A stretch of DNA of 6,000 bases from CAYUNA01 sp047629355 (GTDB taxonomy: Bacteria; Bacteroidota; Bacteroidia; Chitinophagales; Saprospiraceae): NCBI GenBank assembly GCA_047629355.1, contig JBLHWU010000313.1, forward strand, positions 1 to 6,000, read 5' to 3'. The position numbers and the translations under genes are program-made. The notes under the pieces are model-generated. The model was not told the origin of the DNA. It was given only the letters and a program-made list of their open reading frames with translations, and searched no databases. The first letter of the stretch is position 1, and each line of letters opens with the position of its first letter. Positions 1 through 5,679 of this stretch are shown here, one piece after another.

Positions 1-3
1 ACT

Positions 4-68
4 GGCGTCCGGTGTCGGGGGTAACTAATAGTTTATCCTCCCCCCGGGACTCCTGACTCCTGATCCCT
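4..68. repeat. Degenerate heptamer repeats in the leader of the GT2 gene
   Basis: The leader contains 7-base units in tandem: GACTCCT at 48-54, GACTCCT at 55-61 and GATCCCT at 62-68, followed by CCTC. Further upstream GGCGTCC (4-10) is followed by GGTGTCG (11-17), a second and more degenerate heptad pair. No coding frame can be supported in 1-82, because stops fall at 22-24 and 29-31 in two frames. The repeats end about 15 bases before the ATG at 83, so they lie in the promoter or leader of that gene. Function is unknown; slippage-prone simple repeats are the plain reading. Confidence 0.5.
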
Positions 69-82
69 CCTCAAAGATAAAC

Positions 83-1564
83 ATGCAGATTTTCTATTAC
101 ATCATTTTCGGCATTTATGTGGCGGCGTTGATTTACATCACAGTTTATTGTTTGCTGCAATTTCATTTACTGATTCAGTATAAAACGCATTATGCCAAGC
201 ATCCAAATCCACCTGTATTACCAGAGAAAGCAGATGCTGACCTACCTTTTGTAACCATTCAATTGCCTATTTTTAACGAAATGTACGTCGTTGAGCGATT
301 AATTGATACGGTGGTGAAATTTGATTATCCAAAAGACAAATTTGAAATACACATTTTGGATGATTCGACGGATGAAACGGTGCAAATTACTGCGGCAAAA
401 GTCGAAGAATACAAAGCAAAAGGTTTTCTAATTGAGCAGATTAAACGGACGGACAGAACGGGTTACAAAGCGGGGGCACTAAAGGAAGCAACCAAGAAAG
501 CGAAAGGAGATTTTATCGCAATTTTTGATGCAGATTTTTTACCGAAGAAAGATTTTTTACGCGCCACAATTCCCCATTTCGATAATCCGAAAATTGGCGT
601 GGTGCAAACTCGCTGGGAACATATCAATCGAGATTATTCGTTAATTACTCGCTTGCAGGCGCTACAGTTAAATGTGCATTTTACCGTTGAGCAACAAGGA
701 CGCAAAGCAGGAAATTATTTACTGCAATTCAATGGTACAGCCGGCGTTTGGCGACGCGAGACAATTGCAAGTGCAGGCGGTTGGGAAGCCGATACCTTGA
801 CGGAAGATTTGGACTTGAGTATCCGTGCGCAATTAAAGGGTTGGGAGATTGTTTATTTGGAAAAATTCGGATCCCCTGCCGAGTTACCCGCGGAAATGAA
901 TGGCTTGAAATCGCAACAATTTCGCTGGATGAAAGGCGGTGCAGAAACAGCTAAAAAAATGCTGCCAACGGTTTGGAATTCCAAATTACGCTTTGGTCAA
1001 AAACTACATACTACGGCGCATTTATTGGGTAGTTCAGTCTTTATTTTCATTTTTTTAGTGGGCGTATTTAGCGTCCCGATACTCTTTATTATTGGCGAAT
1101 TAGGCTTTGGAACTGACTTTTTAGGCATCTTCCTAATCAGTACTGTTGCAATTATGGCGATTTATTACACGGCAAATGTGCAAGCCGAAATTGACGACGA
1201 ACCTTGGGGTAAAAAAGTAGTGAAATTCATATTTCTATTTCCTCTATTTTTAGCCTTATCCATGGGGTTGTCTTTGCACAATACGGTCGCCGTTTTTGAA
1301 GGCTATCGAGGAAAAAAATCACCCTTTGTACGTACGCCAAAATTTGCCATTAAAGGATTGAAGGATAGCTTTAAAAAACAAAATTATCGCGCTTCGAAGT
1401 TATCTTGGACAGCGATTTTTGAAGGCATTTTGTCCGTGTATTTTATTGCAGCGGTAGCGATTGGTTTAATCGAAGACAATACGATTTTTGTAGCATTTCA
1501 TACGCTGTTGGCATTTGGATACGGGACGATTTTTTATTATACGATCAGGCATTTGAAAGGATAG
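83..1564 (+). CDS. Cellulose-synthase-like family 2 glycosyltransferase, membrane-bound
   Basis: A 493-residue inner-membrane GT2 enzyme that should polymerise a beta-linked polysaccharide, or transfer sugar processively, from a nucleotide-sugar in the cytoplasm. One N-terminal membrane helix (about 3-27) precedes the GT-A domain. Visible landmarks are TIQLPIFNE (58-66), the first aspartates in LDDSTDET (D93, D94), YKAGAL (128-133), the metal-binding DAD (149-151), FNGTAGVWRR (216-225), the catalytic TED (240-242) and the QQFRW acceptor-channel motif (278-282). Four or five C-terminal helices follow (about 314-337, 345-365, 379-400, 444-463, 467-487), with the loop GYRGKKSPFVRTPKF between them. 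This arrangement fits bacterial cellulose-synthase-like or CslA-like proteins. There is no C-terminal PilZ domain, so it is not a full BcsA and c-di-GMP control through PilZ is not expected. The product polymer cannot be told from sequence. ATG 83 is the only reasonable start after the in-frame stop at 29-31; no Shine-Dalgarno is present. Confidence 0.9.
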   Translation: MQIFYYIIFGIYVAALIYITVYCLLQFHLLIQYKTHYAKHPNPPVLPEKADADLPFVTIQLPIFNEMYVVERLIDTVVKFDYPKDKFEIHILDDSTDETVQITAAKVEEYKAKGFLIEQIKRTDRTGYKAGALKEATKKAKGDFIAIFDADFLPKKDFLRATIPHFDNPKIGVVQTRWEHINRDYSLITRLQALQLNVHFTVEQQGRKAGNYLLQFNGTAGVWRRETIASAGGWEADTLTEDLDLSIRAQLKGWEIVYLEKFGSPAELPAEMNGLKSQQFRWMKGGAETAKKMLPTVWNSKLRFGQKLHTTAHLLGSSVFIFIFLVGVFSVPILFIIGELGFGTDFLGIFLISTVAIMAIYYTANVQAEIDDEPWGKKVVKFIFLFPLFLALSMGLSLHNTVAVFEGYRGKKSPFVRTPKFAIKGLKDSFKKQNYRASKLSWTAIFEGILSVYFIAAVAIGLIEDNTIFVAFHTLLAFGYGTIFYYTIRHLKG

Positions 1565-1569
1565 TTTTG
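1562..1569 (+). promoter_or_regulatory. Possible Bacteroidota -7 element upstream of the GT-C gene
   Basis: TAGTTTTG matches the Bacteroidota -7 consensus TAnnTTTG exactly and overlaps the stop codon of the GT2 gene. I could not find a TTTG -33 box at the usual distance upstream, so this is a weak candidate. If used, it would give the GT-C gene its own leader of about 95-100 bases containing the inverted repeats at 1572-1639. Confidence 0.2.
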
Positions 1570-1571
1570 TC

Positions 1572-1639
1572 ATTGCGCCCAAAGTGAAGAAATCTGCCAT
1601 GACTACAATTGCAACAGGCGCAATTTAGAAAATTGCGTC
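1572..1639 (+). promoter_or_regulatory. Intergenic inverted repeats with mutually exclusive pairing
   Basis: In the 109-base gap between the GT2 and GT-C genes, CGCAATTT (1619-1626) pairs perfectly with AAATTGCG (1630-1637) around an AGA loop; a G-U and a G-C pair (1618/1638, 1617/1639) extend the stem to 10. The left arm can instead pair with ATTGCGCC at 1572-1579, which is perfectly complementary to GGCGCAAT at 1617-1624. The two pairings exclude each other, as in attenuators. No T-run follows the hairpin on either strand, so it is not a standard intrinsic terminator. Function is inferred only. Confidence 0.4.
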
Positions 1640-1673
1640 ACGTTACATTTCCAAAAAAAACAAAAATAGCTTA

Positions 1674-3182
1674 GTGGACTTTAATTTAAAAAATAGCATT
1701 TTAGCCTCAATTTTAATATTCCTAACTATCTACTTAGGCTATTTCACCCAACAAGCTGACTTCTTAAGAATCATCGGTTGCTACCTCCCATTTTTTGCCA
1801 TCTACGCCTATATTTTAAAAAAGATAGATACCAAAAACACCATTTATTTTTTTGTAGCAACAGGCATTTTTCTACGTCTTGTATTGCTTTTTTCCTATCC
1901 AAATTTATCCGACGACCTCTACCGTTTTATTTGGGATGGACGCTTATTAATCAATGGTTTTAATCCATTTGACCATTTACCCACGCATTATATTGATAAT
2001 AAAATTGCAGTTGAAGGGATTACACCTGAGTTATTTGCTAAACTCAATTCTCCCGAATATTTCACTATTTATCCCCCAATTGCGCAGTTGACTTTTGCAA
2101 CAGCAGTAGGGCTATTTCCAAACAGCATTTGGGGAAGTGCCTTGGTGATGAAACTATTTTTATTCTTATTTGAAACAGGCTCTATACTATTGATAATCAA
2201 ATTATTACAAAAATTAAAATTGCCTTTAAAAAACGTTTTAATCTATGCTTTAAACCCATTAATTATCATTGAAATTTGTGGGAATTTGCATTTTGAAGGG
2301 GCAATGATATTCTTTTTGCTATTGGCAGTTTGGCTACTTTTCTTAGCTGATATAAAATGGTCTAAAGTAAGCGTTACTTTCAAAAGTAACGCTTACTTTA
2401 TGTCATCCGCAATAGTTTTTGCTTTATCAATAGCTTCCAAATTGTTGCCACTCATTTTCTTACCATTTTTTATCAAAAGATTAGGCTGGAAAAAAAGCAT
2501 TCAATATTTCACCATTATCGGAATCACTTTAGCAATTCTATTTCTTCCATTAATCAACGGTGTTTTTATCAAAAACTTTGGCAACAGCCTCAATCTTTAT
2601 TTCCAAAAATTTGAATTCAACGCCAGTATATATTACTTCGCTCGCTGGATAGGCTTTCAGACCACTGGATGGAATATGATTGCGGTGATTGGACCAGCAT
2701 TGGCTATTTGTACGCCGATTTCTATATTTTTGATGGTAGGAAGAGAAAAAATTGAGCGAAGCCCCCCAGCCCCTAAAGGGGAGCAAATCCAAGTTAATAA
2801 TCAAGAATCTTATCATTTATCAGGGTCAAACTCCCCTTTAGAGGCTAGAGGGCAACACGCCACAAACTCCCTAAACATCTGGCGCACCCTTCTCCCAAAG
2901 CTCCTCTTTGCCATCTGCATTTACTTATTTTTTACCACTACCGTTCATCCTTGGTATGTCGCACTGCCATTGGTTTTATGCTGCTTTACCCGCTTCCGAT
3001 TTCCTGTGATATGGTCTGGATTCATCGTTTTAACATATATCAATTACAGTTACCCAATTTACCAAGAAAACCTTTGGATAGTCGGACTGGAATATGTCAC
3101 TCTTGGATTATTTTTGACATATGAATTGAAATTAACCAATAAATTCCCGCAAGTCCGCTATCTTCGCGGTAGAATTGGCTAA
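1674..3182 (+). CDS. GT-C fold polyprenol-phosphate mannosyltransferase-like membrane protein (GT87/DUF2029-like)
   Basis: A 502-residue multi-pass protein with roughly 11-13 hydrophobic helices, likely in the inner membrane, which would transfer a sugar (mannose in characterised relatives) from a polyprenyl-phosphate donor to an extracytoplasmic acceptor. The first large loop carries SDDLYRFIWDGR (79-90), whose acidic pair D80/D81 sits where GT-C enzymes keep their catalytic aspartate, followed by NGFNPF (94-99). IYPP (132-135), HFEG (206-209), SIASKLLP (252-259) and HPWY (425-428) are also characteristic of this superfamily. The start is GTG 1674: the frame is closed by TAG at 1626-1628, no ATG/GTG/TTG lies between, and the first membrane helix begins at once. 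It follows the GT2 gene by 109 bases and precedes the GGGPS gene by 52. Two palindromic DNA elements lie inside the frame, encoding residues about 230-242 and 363-393, both hydrophilic stretches between helices; the frame stays open. Whether the enzyme is still active, and the exact substrate, cannot be told. Confidence 0.75.
   Translation: MDFNLKNSILASILIFLTIYLGYFTQQADFLRIIGCYLPFFAIYAYILKKIDTKNTIYFFVATGIFLRLVLLFSYPNLSDDLYRFIWDGRLLINGFNPFDHLPTHYIDNKIAVEGITPELFAKLNSPEYFTIYPPIAQLTFATAVGLFPNSIWGSALVMKLFLFLFETGSILLIIKLLQKLKLPLKNVLIYALNPLIIIEICGNLHFEGAMIFFLLLAVWLLFLADIKWSKVSVTFKSNAYFMSSAIVFALSIASKLLPLIFLPFFIKRLGWKKSIQYFTIIGITLAILFLPLINGVFIKNFGNSLNLYFQKFEFNASIYYFARWIGFQTTGWNMIAVIGPALAICTPISIFLMVGREKIERSPPAPKGEQIQVNNQESYHLSGSNSPLEARGQHATNSLNIWRTLLPKLLFAICIYLFFTTTVHPWYVALPLVLCCFTRFRFPVIWSGFIVLTYINYSYPIYQENLWIVGLEYVTLGLFLTYELKLTNKFPQVRYLRGRIG
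2363..2400. repeat. 38-bp perfect inverted repeat inside the GT-C gene
   Basis: Eighteen-base arms (2363-2380 and 2383-2400) are exact reverse complements around the two-base spacer CA. Each arm is itself nearly palindromic (AAAGTAA, GCG, TTACTTT), so the element also reads as two tandem copies of a 17-base palindrome. It encodes KVSVTFKSNAYF, a polar stretch between two membrane helices (about 205-226 and 244-266). Such a long perfect palindrome is very unlikely from codon choice alone. Confidence 0.85.
2761..2853. repeat. 93-bp palindromic repeat element inserted in frame in the GT-C gene
   Basis: A 23-base left arm (2761-2783, containing AGCCCCTAAAGGGGAG) is complementary to the right arm at 2831-2853 (containing CTCCCCTTTAGAGGCT) with three mismatches, all C opposite A on this strand and therefore G-U pairs on the - strand. 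The spacer is 47 bases. The total is 93 bases, exactly 31 codons, with no stop in the frame used. It encodes a polar segment beginning SPPAPKGE and ending SPLEARG, in a loop between helices at about 334-355 and 405-424. The GC-rich arms contrast with the AT-rich gene. No clear target duplication flanks it. The pattern resembles short palindromic repeats dispersed through some bacterial genomes and sometimes captured within genes. Confidence 0.8.
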
Positions 3183-3209
3183 ATACTGTTTTTCGATGCC
3201 CTTAAATAT

Positions 3210-3221
3210 TCCAAATTTGGA
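3210..3221. promoter_or_regulatory. 12-bp perfect palindrome before the GGGPS gene
   Basis: TCCAAATTTGGA is fully self-complementary and ends 13 bases before the ATG at 3235, in the 52-base gap after the GT-C gene. It could be an operator or part of the leader, but a palindrome of this size in AT-rich DNA may also be chance. No -7/-33 pair was found around it. Confidence 0.25.
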
Positions 3222-3234
3222 CTAAAGACTTTCT

Positions 3235-3993
3235 ATGATTATTCGGACTGACATTTATAAAGACCTCTGTGCTGCTAAGGCAAAAGGGGAAAAGAAATTT
3301 GTATTGCTGATTGACCCAGATGAAGAGAAATTGGGCAATTTGGAACGCGTACTTGACCTTTCCATGCAAGCGGGAGTTGACTATTTTTTTGTAGGTGGTA
3401 GTTTGATTGTAGAGGACCGCATGGAGTTTGTCCTTCGTAAAATTAAGGCTTTGTCTTCCATTCCAACCGTTCTTTTTCCAAGTAGTCCCTTGCAGGTGAA
3501 TGATAAAGCAGATGCGATTTTGTTTTTATCCCTTATTTCTGGTCGCAATTCTGAGTTTTTAATTGGTAATCACGTTATTTCTGCACCGTATTTAAAAAAG
3601 AGTTCCCTCGAAATTTTATCGACAGGCTATATGTTAGTTGATGGTGGAAAACCAACAACGGCTTCTTATATGAGCAATACCTCGCCGATTCCTTATGAAA
3701 AAGATGAAATTGCGATGTGTACCGCGATGGCAGGCGAAATGTTGGGTTTAAAATTGATGTATTTGGATGGTGGAAGTGGTGCAAAAAATCCCGTGAGTAC
3801 TTCTATGATTAAAAGCGTGAGTCAAGCAATTAATGCGCCTTTAATTGTGGGTGGAGGGATTCGAACGCCTGAAAAAGCATTGGCTAATGTAGAAGCTGGC
3901 GCAGATGTCGTGGTGGTGGGTAATGCAATTGAAAAGAATCCAAAATTGATTTTTGAAATGGCAGAGGCAGTACATTCGCTGAATTTGGTTTAG
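3235..3993 (+). CDS. Geranylgeranylglyceryl phosphate synthase family protein (group II GGGPS/PcrB-like)
   Basis: A 252-residue cytosolic TIM-barrel prenyltransferase. The family forms the ether bond between sn-glycerol-1-phosphate and a polyprenyl diphosphate (geranylgeranyl in archaea and group II bacterial enzymes, heptaprenyl in Firmicutes PcrB). Diagnostic stretches run the length of the protein: LLIDPDEEK (24-32) with the Mg-binding aspartate region, FVGGSLIV (52-59), VLFPSSPLQ (79-87), SLISGRN (99-105), the substrate loop YMLVDGGKPTT (132-142), YLDGGSGA (176-183), VGGGIRTPEKA (205-215) and GADVVVVGNAIE (222-233), the last three forming the phosphate-binding end of the barrel. Length and motif order match the family's full-length Bacteroidota members. 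ATG 3235 gives the expected N-terminus; no Shine-Dalgarno is seen. It lies 52 bases downstream of the GT-C gene on the same strand, so co-transcription is possible. Substrate chain length cannot be read with certainty from sequence. Confidence 0.93.
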   Translation: MIIRTDIYKDLCAAKAKGEKKFVLLIDPDEEKLGNLERVLDLSMQAGVDYFFVGGSLIVEDRMEFVLRKIKALSSIPTVLFPSSPLQVNDKADAILFLSLISGRNSEFLIGNHVISAPYLKKSSLEILSTGYMLVDGGKPTTASYMSNTSPIPYEKDEIAMCTAMAGEMLGLKLMYLDGGSGAKNPVSTSMIKSVSQAINAPLIVGGGIRTPEKALANVEAGADVVVVGNAIEKNPKLIFEMAEAVHSLNLV

Positions 3994-4011
3994 AATTCAT
4001 CACTAACCAAT

Positions 4012-4020
4012 CCCTAAAAG
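4012..4020. repeat. Left target-site duplication of the MITE-like element
   Basis: CCCTAAAAG here is repeated exactly at 4162-4170, directly abutting the outer ends of the terminal inverted repeats. Because the outermost G and C can be assigned either to the duplication or to the inverted repeat, the duplication is 7 to 9 bases. Confidence 0.7.
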
Positions 4021-4031
4021 TAGAGTTGATT

Positions 4032-4069
4032 AATTCTGAGGTCTATCGTTTTACTTCGACCTTAGAATT
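4032..4069 (+). terminator. Hairpin downstream of the GGGPS gene, possible terminator
   Basis: AATTCTGAGGTC (4032-4043) pairs with GACCTTAGAATT (4058-4069) with one G-U wobble, leaving a 14-base loop, and is followed by TTAG, a weak U-tract. It lies 38 bases after the stop codon of the + strand gene and inside the MITE-like element. It could end GGGPS transcription, but its AT-rich base and short U-run make it a weak intrinsic terminator. Confidence 0.35.
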
Positions 4070-4088
4070 TTAGCCAAAAAATCACAAG

Positions 4089-4135
4089 TCTTGACTTTTT
4101 TGCTTCTTTTTCGTCAAGAGAAAAAGAAGAAGCAA
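4089..4135. repeat. Interleaved inverted repeats in the core of the MITE-like element
   Basis: TCTTGAC (4089-4095) is complementary to GTCAAGA (4113-4119), and TTGCTTCTTTTTC (4100-4112) is complementary to 4120-4135 apart from a three-base bulge. The arms alternate (a, b, a', b') with no spare bases at the junctions 4112/4113 and 4119/4120. They are therefore either alternative hairpins or, less easily, a pseudoknot. Confidence 0.6.
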
Positions 4136-4161
4136 GCTTAAAATAGAACCAATCAACTCTA

Positions 4162-4170
4162 CCCTAAAAG
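4162..4170. repeat. Right target-site duplication of the MITE-like element
   Basis: Exact copy of CCCTAAAAG at 4012-4020, immediately outside the right terminal inverted repeat. Confidence 0.7.
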
Positions 4171-4218
4171 GTAGGAATCCCCGTTCATGAGAAGGTTTAC
4201 AATTAACTTGGATGCTCC

Positions 4219-4246
4219 ACCGTGTGCAGTCAACCGTGAGCCGTCT
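4219..4246. repeat. Four degenerate heptamers at the 3' end of the serine hydrolase gene
   Basis: Successive 7-base units are ACCGTGT (4219), GCAGTCA (4226), ACCGTGA (4233) and GCCGTCT (4240), all fitting RCMGTSW. The array runs up to and just overlaps the stop codon of the - strand gene (4246-4248). It resembles in period, but not in sequence, the heptads at 4-68. The rest of the gap (4171-4218) shows nothing recognisable. Confidence 0.45.
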
Positions 4247-5556
4247 TAATCCACCTCTCCTTTCAAAACCGCCTGAATTTCCTCTTTTTTTCGATATTTC
4301 CGCAACATTCCATCTATCCGCGTCGCCAGTATATAATGGTCATATGCCGAATTTTTTCCTTTTACATTAGACTCCATCGCCACCAAATAACTCGACCCAT
4401 CTTTGTGCTCAACAATAGCGACTGAATTCATATAATTATAGCGAGTACCCGCATATTTTTTACGAAGCGTACCATCCAAGAAACTATACAAACTACCTGA
4501 TTTAAAACAAACCGCCGCAGAATCCAAAACTTCCGCCTTCGCATACCGGACCCGACGGTCAGACATGTAAATCAACCGCTTCATCTCCAAACTGGATTCG
4601 TAGCTGACAATATCACCGCGTTCCAAGGCCAACATCCATTTCATTAACCCTTTTGGTGTCCCAATACTTCCACCCATCGGTGAGACAATCCCTGACGCAC
4701 CACGCGTAAACATACTCCCCAACCGCCATTCATCGTGGGTAATACCAAGGTCACGCAACGGGTCATTGACGACTCGGTTAGCCACTCTTCCCAACGAGTC
4801 TCGCGGTATTTCTTCAAAAAATAAATCAACTTGTTCTTGTGTCAAACTAGGATAGTCTTCCCCAAATGTCCGCATCAACATTGCCTCCCGCCAGACGATA
4901 CTTGCCGCACCATTATTACTAACTGAAGTCATGTGGTCTGCCCATTCATAAAGGGAAAAAACATCACTTTCAACTACTTTCCTTTTTTTGAATTCATACG
5001 TAATCGTATCAAAAAACGGAACAGTATGATCGTCATAGACGCCAAATCGTCCCGCCAAAACGTATTTATTTTTCAACAATTGCTTTTGCTTTTCAAAGGA
5101 ATTTGGATAGACTTTTTCTAACGCTGTAAAAAGTGCCGTCAAGACGGCTAATTTTCCAACACTACCTGGTTGATAACCTATTTCTGCTCGGCGTTCAGCA
5201 TAAACAGGTTCTTCCGCTGGCGTCAAATCCAAGACCGTTATGGAATAATTAGGATTCATCCGCTGCATCAAATCGTCTAATTCTGATTGTAAAACAGCGT
5301 CAGGTTCAGGAAGTGTAGTCAATTCTTTGCGCACCGGACGTCCGCACAAAAGCAGGTCAATATCGGCTAATCTGCGCGTCGAACCTGGGTTTAATTTACT
5401 CCGTCCATCTATCTCGCCTTTCATCATCAATTCCAATCGCAGCAAACGGCGAATACCCGTTGTCCAATAGCCGTCGATAGGATATGCAGTCATTTCTGGT
5501 AGAAAAAACAAGGAAATCATTGCCAACAGGCAGGTTATCTTTAAATTTATTTTCAT
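4246..5556 (-). CDS. Secreted serine hydrolase, beta-lactamase/DD-peptidase superfamily
   Basis: A 436-residue exported protein. Residues 1-24 form a signal peptide (KINLK, a hydrophobic core, then EMTA before YPIDG), so it should act in the periplasm. The serine penicillin-recognising fold is shown by three motifs in order: SVGK with nucleophile S132 and K135, SNN (213-215) and KSG (352-354). These give an acyl-serine mechanism on a peptide or ester substrate: peptidoglycan trimming, beta-lactam cleavage or another hydrolysis. SNN to KSG is 139 residues, longer than the roughly 104 of class A beta-lactamases, and no ExxLN omega-loop motif is evident; E248/E249 fall near the expected position without that context. 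I therefore call it a serine hydrolase and not a resistance enzyme. Start: ATG 5556-5554 directly precedes the signal peptide; the codon before it is TTG (5559-5557), a less likely start. It is convergent with the GGGPS gene, with its own upstream region beyond 5556. Confidence 0.82.
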   Translation of the reverse strand: MKINLKITCLLAMISLFFLPEMTAYPIDGYWTTGIRRLLRLELMMKGEIDGRSKLNPGSTRRLADIDLLLCGRPVRKELTTLPEPDAVLQSELDDLMQRMNPNYSITVLDLTPAEEPVYAERRAEIGYQPGSVGKLAVLTALFTALEKVYPNSFEKQKQLLKNKYVLAGRFGVYDDHTVPFFDTITYEFKKRKVVESDVFSLYEWADHMTSVSNNGAASIVWREAMLMRTFGEDYPSLTQEQVDLFFEEIPRDSLGRVANRVVNDPLRDLGITHDEWRLGSMFTRGASGIVSPMGGSIGTPKGLMKWMLALERGDIVSYESSLEMKRLIYMSDRRVRYAKAEVLDSAAVCFKSGSLYSFLDGTLRKKYAGTRYNYMNSVAIVEHKDGSSYLVAMESNVKGKNSAYDHYILATRIDGMLRKYRKKEEIQAVLKGEVD

Positions 5557-5592
5557 CAAAAATTATATTTAGTATTAAAAACTAAACAGATT

Positions 5593-5632
5593 TTAAAAGT
5601 GGTCGATTTTTCATAAAAATGACCAAGTTTAA
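5593..5632. repeat. Hairpin 1 of the cluster upstream of the serine hydrolase
   Basis: GGTC (5601-5604), a bulged G, and ATTTTT (5606-5611) pair with AAAAAT (5615-5620) and GACC (5621-5624) around a CAT loop. Beyond one T-A pair and a 2x2 A/G mismatch, TTAAA (5593-5597) pairs with TTTAA (5628-5632). Confidence 0.6.
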
Positions 5633-5679
5633 CTCAGCATGAAGCAGTAAATGGTAACAAGAGGTTGCTAAAAAATTAA

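Larger units (their letters stand above)
4021..4161. mobile_element. MITE-like non-autonomous element, about 141 bp
   Basis: The ends are perfect 11-base terminal inverted repeats, TAGAGTTGATT (4021-4031) and AATCAACTCTA (4151-4161), or 12 bases if G4020/C4162 are included. They are bordered by identical copies of CCCTAAAAG (4012-4020 and 4162-4170), the mark of a transposition event. The inside has no coding frame and is densely self-complementary (hairpin 4032-4069; interleaved stems 4089-4135). It sits between the convergent GGGPS and serine hydrolase genes, where insertion harms neither. A full-length transposon with the same ends would be needed to mobilise it; none is visible here. Confidence 0.7.

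Noticed and set aside
748..954. 68-codon + strand frame inside the GT2 gene
   Set aside because: It overlaps the catalytic TED and QxxRW region in another frame; composition is that of an out-of-frame shadow.
83..1564. Full BcsA cellulose synthase
   Set aside because: No PilZ domain and no bcsB/C/Z neighbours; only the catalytic GT2 core with membrane helices is present.
1617..1639. Intrinsic terminator after the GT2 gene
   Set aside because: The stem is good but no U-tract follows on either strand.
2550..2816. 88-codon - strand frame within the GT-C gene
   Set aside because: It is antisense to conserved coding sequence and to the palindromic insertion, with no recognisable domain.
2761..2853. 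CRISPR-like or recombination site reading of the GC-rich arms
   Set aside because: There are only two arms, inverted and not direct, with no spacer series; a dispersed palindromic element fits better.
3575..3784. 69-codon - strand frame within the GGGPS gene
   Set aside because: Fully antisense to conserved barrel motifs; no independent support.
4933..5121. 62-codon + strand frame opposite the serine hydrolase
   Set aside because: Antisense to an intact gene with full active-site motifs; no signal of its own.
5557..5559. TTG codon one position upstream as start of the serine hydrolase
   Set aside because: The adjacent ATG at 5556 gives the same signal peptide and is the preferred start codon.
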